Origin: Trachythela sp. YZ-2020
Taxonomy: Eukaryota > Cnidaria > Anthozoa > Malacalcyonacea > Clavulariidae
DNA length: 64,000 bases
Direction: 5' to 3'
NCBI GenBank assembly: GCA_016169945.1
Contig: JADLSH010000395.1
Location: 1,893,501-1,957,500 of the forward strand
The notes beneath the pieces were generated by a model that did no database searches, was not told where the DNA came from, and saw only the letters and a program-made list of their open reading frames with translations. The translations under genes were made by a program, and so were the position numbers. Positions 34,418 through 44,400 of this stretch are shown in pieces (within the stretch, counting starts at the first letter, position 1; each line of letters begins with the position of its first letter).

Positions 34418-35070
34418 ATGGGTTCTTATCAGTGCGAACGATGTTTGAAACGGTTCTCATCTTATTATAATGTCAGGCGTCATCAATCTAACCATTGCGC
34501 ACATTCTGACATGCATAATTTTGATGAAAACTCCTTGGTGGAATACGGAGATAAGCTGGTATATCCTAAAGTGATCAAAACAGAAAGTCAGGAATACAAT
34601 TCCGAAGATGATGGTTCGACGAGTTCAACTTACAGGTCTGAAAGTTCGATGACGTCAGATAACGAGTCAAAATCTGTACAAGAAGAAGAAATGGATCCTT
34701 GGATACCATTGATAGAGGAAGCAAAGCAAAGCATTAATATGGGTTTTGAGGAACTGAAAAATAATTTTATAGAGGGTGGTCTTGATTATCAATCTGCTAC
34801 TGACAAAGGTTACTTCAATATCCTACCTGAACTCCAGAAAGAACTAGAAAATATTTATAAGCAACGTCTCCTGTGGACAAAACAACTAAAGAAAGTCCCG
34901 TACATAGGAAAATAATGCAGACAAAGGATGCGTTCGTGAATGAGGATGATTTTGATCCAGAAGAAGCTTTAGAAGCTGCTGTTGATAAGAGAAAGTTTCT
35001 TATCAAAAGACTTTTAAATGACTACACTTTTACTGAGGAAATCGATGATGAAGAAAGTGATAAAGATTAA
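34418..35070 (+). pseudogene. C2H2 zinc-finger protein of the 4.4-kb element, one frameshift
   Basis: The ATG at 34418 begins MGSYQCERCLKRFSSYYNVR, a single C2H2 finger (C-x2-C-x12-H-x3-H). Then come an acidic, Ser-rich stretch (SEDDGSTSSTYRSESS), a helical part (WIPLIEEAKQSINMGFEELK) and LWTKQLKK. The frame stops at 34915, but a second frame overlapping by about 40 bases goes on with IMQTKDAFVNEDDFDPEEAL and DKRKFLIKRLL, ending EEIDDEESDKD at 35070. One indel near 34898 would join them, giving about 217 residues. I believe similar proteins (one finger, then a K-xP-x-KIM helix) recur in cnidarian genomes, but cannot verify it here. No catalytic motif. Possibly a DNA-binding regulator acting on the element's own ends. 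Confidence 0.6.
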
Positions 35071-35615
35071 ACTGCTCCATAATGAGCTAAATATATTATA
35101 CTTTGAAAACTTTTGTAATATGGCGTTTTTAAATGTTTAATAAATTTATCTGCAACTATATATCCGAGTCTGATGCGAGAACATTAACGTACCGCTCGAA
35201 GCGTTTGCCCTTACACAGAGAAATAAATAACAGCAGATAAACTTTTGCTAACAGAGGAAATGTTAAACGTTCTAAGTCAAACGTTCTAAGCTAGATACTA
35301 ACGTAAAAGCTGGACATTATGTTTAATCACTGTTTATTTCTGTAAAATTGTTATATTTAAAGGAATAAATTTGTTAAAAATGTTAATCAGTGTTCTGTTA
35401 ATTTATGCATGCAGTCAACCAAAGCGAAGTACTGGTAGCAATATTTTACACTAAACATATATACAATTTTCGTATAATTATGTCTGCCAATACTGTACGT
35501 ATTCAGCCTTTATATACATTTTATTAGTTCTTGTGACGTCAATGATCAACGATCCAATAGGAAAGATAGTTTAAAATGGAGTCATAATCAGAAAAGTTTG
35601 AACTTTGCCTGAGGT

Positions 35616-36009
35616 TCATCGAGAGAAATCGAGAGTTGCTTCATGATTTTTTCCTAAGTTTTTAAAATGTTCCGCCGCATGTCCGTGGTAATTTAGCTTC
35701 ATGACACGAACGGCTTCGATAAATTCCTTCCAAACTATTCCTTGTTTGATCACCCGCTCTATGGCCTCCAAACCATAATTTATCCAACTTTCTTCTTCCG
35801 ATAACATTAGACACTCGTGTCTTCTTTGACTCGGACGATTCACAACCGCGACACCTTTCTTTGCGAAGTTTTCCAACTTTGCAAGCAACAGCTTCTACAA
35901 ATATCGCATCCATCAAATGACATACGTTTTTGACTTCTGACGAGCAAACTTCGTCTACATTCAGATAGTTTGTCCAGAATGCATGTTCTTTTGGTTGAGA
36001 AAAATGCAT
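35616..36009 (-). pseudogene. Cys-rich protein of the 4.4-kb element (C-x2-C ... H-x-C), frameshifted
   Basis: The in-frame ATG at 36009 gives MHFSQPKEHAFWTNYLN, then VCHLMDAIFVEAVACKVG and KERCRGCE. The frame then shifts near 35845 and continues in another as RPSQRRHECLML, EESWINYGLEAIERV, AVRVMKLNYHGHAAEHF, with a stop at 35616. The copy of this segment in the left end (33500-33570) reads straight through as RCRGCEVDHPSQRIHECLLL, showing that the break is a small deletion here. C-x2-C plus H-x-C suggests a zinc-binding site. I cannot assign a function. Its promoter would be the inward TATA box at 36163-36168 behind the TGACGT array. Confidence 0.6.
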
Positions 36010-36059
36010 GATTGCACTAGCAAGAACTTGCAAATATTCACCACTGCTGTGAAATGTGT

Positions 36060-36395
36060 TCACCGTATTTTACATCCTCAATTTATACCAACCGTCCAGG
36101 ACCAGGCATGTCTCACGTTGCGTACATACGCTGGGATCATTCGTGCTATTCAACGACCTCAATTTATACTCTCAGTTCGTTCAACATATTCCTAGGGTAC
36201 GTTACCTCATTCAAAGGGAACGTCACCTCAATAGTATGGTATCGTCACCTCAAAGGGTACGTAACCTCATTCAAAGGGTACGTAACCTCACTCACAGGAT
36301 ACGTCACCTCAAAGGGTACGTAACCTCATTCAAAGGGTATGTCACCTCAGGGTACGTACCCTCATTCACAGGATACGTCACCTCAGGGTACGTAC
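36060..36395. repeat. Right inverted end, inner part: TGACGT array and TATA box facing the minus gene
   Basis: Plus-strand units such as GGGTACGTCACCTCA and GGGTAC-GTAACCTCATTCAA repeat about ten times. On the minus strand these are TGACGT(A/T)-rich units, followed by AGAGTATAAATTGAGG and, about 75 bases on, a second TATAAATTGAGG. It continues across the foldback at 37387-37582. Confidence 0.75.
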
Positions 36396-37378
36396 CACTG
36401 ATCTGAATATAGGCTGGATAACGCATCTCTTAATAATTTGATGGAAAAAAGTGAAGCCGGAAGTCAAGCGGCCGATCAGTGCCGCCACCCGATTCTGAGG
36501 CCCTACTTTATTATAGATAGTATTACAGAATCCTAGTTTTTTCGCTTTTTTTGCCTTTTAAACGTTTCTGGCCGGGCCAGTTTTACTATCACAAAGATAG
36601 AAGCACACGAGAGGAAATTTGAGCAAAAAATTGGAGTATTATGGCTTTATAACGCCGTGAAACTAGATTTACAAGTTCGAAGGAGTGAACAGTCAACATG
36701 TTCGCGATGTTTTGTTTATGATATTTCAATTCAAAATCCACTCAAAATATAGAATTACTGCTACTGGACGAAGGCACTCTAGGAATTTGATGAAATGAAC
36801 CAGCTCAGCTGCAGTATGAACAAAAGCGTGAATGTGGTAAGTTTTTAAAACAGGAATTAGGAACAGTGCTACACTGGTTCAATATTCACGTACTGAAATG
36901 AACACATATTAAGTTAATAACCTATTTAATTCCTGTTTTAAAAACTTACCACATTCACGCTTTTGTTCATACTGCAGCTGAGCTGGTTCATTTCATCAAA
37001 TTCCTTGAATGCCTTCGTCCAGTAGCAGTAATTCTATATTTTGAGTGGATTTTGAATTGAAATATCATAAACAAAACATCGCGAACATGTGGCTGTTCAC
37101 TCCTTCGAACTTGTAAATCCAGTTTCACGGCGTTATAAAACCATAATACTCCAAATTTTTTGCTCAAATTTCTTCTCGTGTGCTTCTATCTTTGTGATAG
37201 TAAAACTGGCCCGGCCAGAAACGTTTAAAAGGCAAAAAAAGCAAAAAAACTAGGATTCTGTAATACTATCTATAATAAAGTAGGGCCTCAGAATCGGGTG
37301 GCTGCACTGATCGGCCGCTTGACTTCCGGCTTCACTTTTGACATGAGATGCGTTATCCAGCCTATATTCAGATCAGTG
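36396..37378. mobile_element. 983-bp foldback (palindromic) element with 8-bp target duplication
   Basis: Ends CACTGATCTGAATATAGGCT and its complement. The two arms (about 36396-36870 and 36930-37378) are inverted copies over their whole length with few differences, leaving a loop of about 60 bases. GTACGTAC stands at 36388-36395 and 37379-37386. An 8-bp duplication and CA-TG ends fit a hAT-type non-autonomous element. It sits within a TGACGT unit of the host element. Confidence 0.9.
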
Positions 37379-38251
37379 GTACGTACCCTCATTCACAGGA
37401 TACGTCACCTCAGGGTACGTAACCTCATTCAAAGGGTACGTCACCTCTTCCTAGGGTACGTCACCTCTTCCTAGGTAACGTCACCTCAAAGGGTACGTCA
37501 CCTCATACCTATGACGTCACTTCCAAGGATAATGTCATTGCCCTGCATACTAATGACTTCCGGCGCTATAGGGGGGGGTTACATACTTGCGCGCTATTAT
37601 GTAGAGAAATCGGGTCCACATGCACGTACGCTATATTATTTGAAACGTAAATCTGTTTCGAGATGATTTGACGATACACACTGTACTGTAGATTTTGTCT
37701 TTTTGTTACAGGTTCTGAAATATAATTACCTGAAATATAATCTACCTTTTAAGGGCTTGTGTAGTACTTCTGGTCGTACGTCGAGGTATAGCTGTAACTT
37801 TCGAAGTTTTGAGCGGAGATATAACAGACTGCATAGCCAATGAACTAGTCAATCTAGAAAACGAGAATATATTAGTTACCACTGTTCAAACTACGTCTCG
37901 TGCAAAAAAAGTGCAAATTGTTAAGTTGTTAAAAAAATTGTCGGTTACAATTGCGGTGCCCCTGCAAAGGTGGCACAGCTTTATTTCTCTGTGTGAGTTC
38001 GTTCGTTTGTTCGTTCGGAATCTTAAGCTATGTTCATTATGCCCTATAATTATGCCTGTATACCAGATTTTCCTGCGGCCGCCCGCGCCTGTTCATTAAT
38101 ATTCTGCCTTTTGAAATTATTTTGTCAACAAATATCCGGCGTGTTTTGTGCTACGATTTTGGATTTTATGAAGTATGCCCATCTCAACTCCAAATCTAAT
38201 CACAAATGCTTAAAAAATTATTTGAGAGTTAAAACAAGTTGGGGAAAATTT

Positions 38252-38327
38252 GTACGGGGATTTGAACCCTCAACACCCGAATCAAAGGAAGTTGTAGGCG
38301 CACGCCCTACCACTGAGCTACACGAAG
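38252..38327 (-). repeat. tRNA-derived (SINE-like) sequence
   Basis: On the minus strand a good A box (TAGCTCAGTGGTAGGGC) is followed by a B box (GGTTCAAATCC) at tRNA spacing. The acceptor, anticodon and T stems do not pair well, so this is a tRNA pseudogene or SINE head rather than a working tRNA. It lies between GC-rich inverted motifs at 37952 and 38413 and just downstream of the CDC14 stop. Confidence 0.6.
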
Positions 38328-38425
38328 AAACACATTACAAAATATCTGCAAAAACACTTCTTATACTGGAGAATGATTATTTATTATTGTGCATGTCAGT
38401 GCTAGACTAGACGGGGCACCGCACT

Positions 38426-41400
38426 TCAGCATTGTGTCTGGTTCTGAATAGCTTTCTGTGGATAAAAGCACGCCTCCGCGGAGGAGAGAGTATCTACCCC
38501 CTGATCTGCCACAATCATGATCGTGATCCACGTTTGAACACGGATAAGATAATCTAACCTGTGACCACGACTTGATGTCGTTCTCGTGTGTCCATAGCGG
38601 AGGTCTTCAACCCTGAATTAAACATAATTAACACGCATTATAACTAAAGTACCAAGAATTACTAGACATTACTCACATACAGGCATTTGCAGATTTTCGG
38701 AAAGGGTGTAAGAGAATGCGCACCCCCCTAGAAAAGTCAGCACCCCCCCAAAAATAGCACAAACCTACAGTGAATACTGAAATGTTGATAATTTATGCCA
38801 TGTTTGGCATATCAGCAGTGTTGGTGGACGGCTTCACTCCCCACCCCCGAAAAATCTGCACCCTGCTATTAAATGAGCCTGAATCCGCCCCCTTGCATGT
38901 AGGACCGTTCATCGAAAGCTGATTAGCCTAAACCTAGACTTACTCCAAATCTGTCTCTCAAAGGGGTTTCTATTTGAGAGTTATTTTTCTCGCCTCCCGC
39001 CTGCCCGCCTTTAAATTACTCCTGCCCGCATTTTCGCGCGCTCTTAATAACTCCCAAGAGAGACAGACTTAGAGCAAATCTATAGCCTAAACTTTATATA
39101 CAAACATTGGTTGCTAACTTTCCATATAAATGTCCCAACATGATGAAAATTACAATGACTTTGATGCGAAGTTTCCTAACCTCTATGTTAGTATTAACGT
39201 AAGGATGGGTTAGGATTTGGATCAGTGATAAATTAGTGTTAAGAACAGAGTTAAGGCTGCTTTCCAAATGCATACTAAAACTTACGAAACAATAAATTCT
39301 GTACATTTATTCATTTGGTTATTTCATAAGTAACATTTAAATGGATTGAAACTTTTCCGTGCGTGTATGTGCGTACGAAAAACGCACGACTGGAATGAAG
39401 CCTTAAGGATCGTAAGGATTCACTGGAAACCTTTTTAAAATCCTTACTATTGAAATAGTAGCTATGGATCCTAGTTGGAAATAGTATGAAAATGGCAATT
39501 AGTATATGGTAAAATCGTACTAATTCCATACTATAATTGCCACTTTCATACTATGGAAATACTATGAAAATAACATTTCCGTATAATTTCCATAGTATAT
39601 ATATGGATTTAAATTTTTTCCCATTGATTAGTAACAGTCTAAGGGTGAATACCTGATGGCTCCAGTAGTAGCACAACGTGGATGTCTTGAAGACCAGTCG
39701 GACTTTAGTTTTCGTAATTCATCTCCTTGTGTGGATGTTTTCTCTTCATCATGTCTTGCTTCTTTAACTAAACTTCGACTCACTGCACTTGTTGATTTTG
39801 ACGTCCTTGATTTACTTGATGTGGAATTGAACAGGGAGCTCGATATATCCTACAGAAATACACAAAGACAAGGGAGAAAATATTTAGTAATGTACTACAT
39901 CCAAACAACATGAGGCGATGTATTTGCGAAATATGCATTTTCAGATAAATATTAGACTTATTGTCTACATTTGTTCTTTGACCAGAATAAAACTATTTAC
40001 CCAAACGGATCCCCGTTTCATGCTATTTTTTGGAAGTTTCAAAAATGCTTATTCTTATCCATATGGATTGAATGAGTAAATGAATATATTATCCATGAAA
40101 ATTTAATAGCTCTGACTTTCTATTCTATCAGTCCGGTTCTTTCCCGTTAATACCATTGAAAATTTATTAATGGTAAATCGGATGCGTGTTTTGCGAATTA
40201 TTCTTATTTCCGTTCGTGGTTTCGTCAAACAGGCGTGATAATTTTTATTCATATTTTCCGAACAATATAACATACTGACAATGTACATTATATTAACATT
40301 GTAGTCACATATTCAGTATTATATATATATACGCGAGCGTTGATTGGTCGAGCAGCGTGTTTCTATAACTGTTGTGACAACAAACTTTTCACTTTTCAAA
40401 CTTTTTCAAACTTTTTTGACTTTTCAAATTAAATAGTGTACAACTAGATTAGTTGTAATGAAATTGACAAGCAAATGAGTTTTATGCTTATGTCATGAGA
40501 ATTTGTGAATTAATCGAAATAACGAGGAAAATTAACATATTATAATCGAAATACAATGATTGTTTCTCGTTCTCCCAAACTCCCACGCATGTATCTATAA
40601 CGGTATAGAAACACGCAAAATGTTTTCTATTTCTTAATTGTACATTGTAGACAGCACGTATTACCATGCGTGGTTCCAATGTAAGTAGAGTTACACGATA
40701 TGTTTCGTGTTTGTAGGATCAACGCCTTCGCTCGAAACGTCGAAGTTCTTGTTATATTTTTCAGATAGTGTGATCCTACAAACCCTCAGCAGTACGTATT
40801 ACTGTATACTAACCTTAAATGTATTTGGTGAAGTATCAATCACAGAACTTTCAATTCTCAACGAGTCCACTCCTGTCGTTATAGTTCCTACCGCGTTGAG
40901 CACTGGTAAAATAACATAACAGTTTTCTTTAAACTTGAAGTGAATCATTTAAAGGATTAGTGTCAGGGTCATGCATTGCGGGCTTTTGTCATTGTTTTTA
41001 TCTTTCCCAACAGCAACAAGTAACGATGAAAAGACCTTGTTTGATACATTTCCAATAAAAATCAGATAAAAGGATCACGGATTATCAAAGGATGGTTTAA
41101 ATATATGACGGATTGTAAAAACCTTTCCAGATTTTCTCATCTATAGTCGGCCAAAATTATGGCCACCAGCAGAAATTTAAGACCGCAATACCCTGGTGTG
41201 ACACTAATCCTTTAATGAGGCGGACCATAGTTATTTACTAAGTGTATGAGGAAAATAGCGGACCATTGGTCTTGGAAAATTTGAGGTTGGCAAAAATCGG
41301 AGGGAAGAAGATGAGCTATGCAAACCTTAAAGATTGGATCTTACCCGGTCCTTAATGTGATTAACTCACAAAGACTTTCCTTGTTGGTTCTCGTGCTACC

Positions 41401-44400
41401 GAAAACAGAATTCCCTTCTAGCAATGTTAAGATTCACAATTATCTTATCATCTTACCATTTTCATTCACATCTTTTCGTCTGGTTTTAAAAATGTCTCCT
41501 TGTATCCATAGACTCGCTTGCTTTCTACGAAAAGATTTAGATAGTATTAGTACGTGAATTTTGCAATAACATTTCACGTATTATTTATCTAAAAAAAACA
41601 ATCATTCAAAATCGAACTGCATATTATGGAAGTATGTTTCCCACATGAAAATGGTTTTCCCAAAGAACAAGTTCGCCATGTTTGGTAACTCAGTACAAAT
41701 TCAAAGTTTTTGAAAGATAAACTCCATAAACATGAAGAAAACGATGGAAGACAATAATTTTAACGGGAAATTGACATCTTTAAAATACACAATAAGCAAT
41801 AAAATAATTATTGATTACAGTTGCTCAGTTTGTGTTATCGACCAAGGGTTTCAGCTTACATTCGGTACATAACAATAACACAAATATTTCGGCTTTGATA
41901 CCTCTTCATATCACGCTAGACTTGAGTCAATAATTATTTTTAAAATACTGTAACCAATAATCAGACCACTTACTCTTCTAAAAAGTTTTGCTGCGGACCA
42001 ATTACAGATCCTGGTCTGCATAACCTGTAAGGTTAAAAATTCGCTATTAGCGGATACCAAAATGGAATTTGAAACAAGTTAATAATAAGAGGATGGATAA
42101 TTTCTGGAGGGTCTACACTGCAGGTTGCAGGTCGGTGGTTTTGGACTTTTTAAGTTGCTTTACACAATACAATCTTGACTATAGCCCACATTCACTCCTC
42201 AAACCTATCCTGGAATCCTCATCTAAGGTCGATCACCAACTTGCCACATGCAATTAACTCCAGATCAGGTGAGCACTCATTATTCAGATCTTTTTTATCA
42301 TGTTAAGTAGTGGTGTTACTCAATGAGTGCTCACTTGAAATTCTTTATTCTCGTATGACAATTTTAATATTGTTGAAAAGTCATTGAGGGTTTAAGTGGA
42401 AACTGGAATATAACTATAATAACACACCACGTGATTCGTACCTCATCCATGCAATTGCTTCAGCGGCAGAGAAACGAAAATGTTTCATAAGATAACAGCC
42501 AATCAAACTTCCAGTACGGCCAAGTCCAGCTAGAGAAAATATACTACCTTTAGACTTGTGTAAAACCATGTTACATGGCTTATTCAGAATTTAACCCGTT
42601 CGCTCTTCTTTCATCCCGGAACAATGAAAGAAAACATGCATGGAGCGTACACGGAGCAAATGTCTAAGACCGTTTTCACATTGATCTATATCTTTATGGA
42701 TTGGAAAAGGATTTAGCTCTTAATGTTTCTCGGTGCAAAAGGATAGGAAATACAATTTGCCAACAACGGTAGTAACAATATTGGTGTGATTAAAGCCTCG
42801 CTTTCATGTAACACGTTATCTAAACAGCTAACTAAAACATAACACATTATATACCTTTGCAATGTACTGCGATACCACCACTAGCTGATTCTGTCACTGT
42901 TAAAAATCGTCTAAACGTAGAAGAAAATAATAAACGCAGTGGTATACAGTTCCTGACAAAAATTTACCCTACTATATTGCATGTAAAACTACTATAAATT
43001 GTGAACAATGATAGAAATTTTTAACTATTGACTATTTCATCAATAACGACGCCATCTTGAATCGTGTTGCATTGTGGTCGTCTAGCCAGGGAAAATTATT
43101 ATTCATAACATGATTTATATAATTATCCATTTCAAGAGTAACACTACATTTTTTGAATGCCTCCGTCCTTTTACTTTTTCTTTGCACTTCCCCTCCTAAT
43201 AGATCCGCAGTTATGACATTTACCTGACAATAGAGTCGACAGGAACACTGCCGTCATTAAAAAACAAATCAAAGTGATCAAAACCAGCATCTGTAAATCT
43301 CTTTGCCTCGTACATCTTCTTATTTAGACGAATCACCGTGGTAATGCCATGTTTACGGAAATATGGGATGTAAGACTCAGGAGCATGCAGCGGATAACCT
43401 AAATGGATATGACAGACATTATTAGAGAGGGGGCTTATTAGAGAGGGGGTTCATTAGAGAGGGAGCTTATTAGAGGGGGGTTCATTAGAGAGGGGGTATT
43501 AATAGAGAGGGAGCTTATTAGAGGGGTTCATTAGAGAGGGGGCTTATTAGAGAGGGAGCTTATTAGAGAGGGGGTTCATTAGAGAGGGGGCTTATTAGAG
43601 AGGGAGCTTATTAGAGAGCAGGTATTAATAGAGAGCGGGTATTAATAGAGAGGGGGGATTATTAGAGAGGGGGCTTATTAGAGAGCGGGTATTAATAGAG
43701 AGGGGGTATTAATAGAGAGGGGGGCTTATTAGAGAGGGGGTATTAATAGAGAGGGGTGTTCATTAATTTATCGGAAACGCAGTTACGGAGAAACGCAGTA
43801 AAATTCCACGTCCATTACATAGCATTTCCTTGTTGTGAAGGGAAGGGGGCTTAATAGAAAGGGGATTTTATTAGAGAGGGGGAGACCTTTTTGAGAGGGG
43901 GGCTAAAAAGAGGAATTACGGTAAAAGTTATCAATGCGTCATATAAGTAACAACGTACAGTACATACCATTAAGAATTCTAGTCTTGTTATGAGGTCCAC
44001 TGAATGCTAAAAATTTCCCTGTTTCAACGAGAAAAGAGATGTTACTATCGTGTCGTGTACTAGATTTGCATCATCTCGTATCTGGCAAATACTTTAGACG
44101 ACTACAGACGATGCTCTATTGGAAAAATGATCCATACACCAATAATAATACAGTAAACAGCACGAAGAGATAAAATGGTAGAGCAGTTAAAAAAGCACAC
44201 TCTTTAGGATTGATATATCTCTTCACATACCTGGTACTATCCAGTTAAAATCGCCATTTTCAACTCTCTAAAGTTGAAAAAATGATCATATGTATTATAA
44301 TCTATGCTATACAGAGTGTATAAAAAAAATGGAGTCCATCTTTTATACTTAATAATTTTCGGAATACTGGACCATATAACGTGATTTAGGTCTTATTTTA

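Larger units (their letters stand above)
33182..37582. mobile_element. 4.4-kb composite element with long inverted ends and two small genes; class unknown
   Basis: The ends start GTAACCCCCCC(C)-ATAGC-CCGGAAGT and stay inverted copies of each other for several hundred bases. They contain tandem TGACGT(A/T)-type units, a perfect TGACGTCA (33245-33252 and 37512-37519) and a TATAAA box facing inward (33445-33450 plus; 36163-36168 minus). Inside are a C2H2-finger gene on plus (34418-35070), a Cys-rich gene on minus (35616-36009) and TTCGCATTTTTCTCATGCG repeats. The left end also contains a fragment of the minus gene, so the left end equals a deleted copy of the right half. No clear target duplication and no recognisable transposase, integrase or polymerase. 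The right end is interrupted by a foldback element (36396-37378). It could be a non-autonomous DNA transposon with captured genes, or the relic of a larger element. Confidence 0.65.

Noticed and set aside
37740..37900. Plus-strand frame GIAVTFEVLSGDITD considered as an exon of an extracellular protein
   Set aside because: Resembles SEA-type or similar domains only loosely; no partner exon found and it lies directly against the element boundary.
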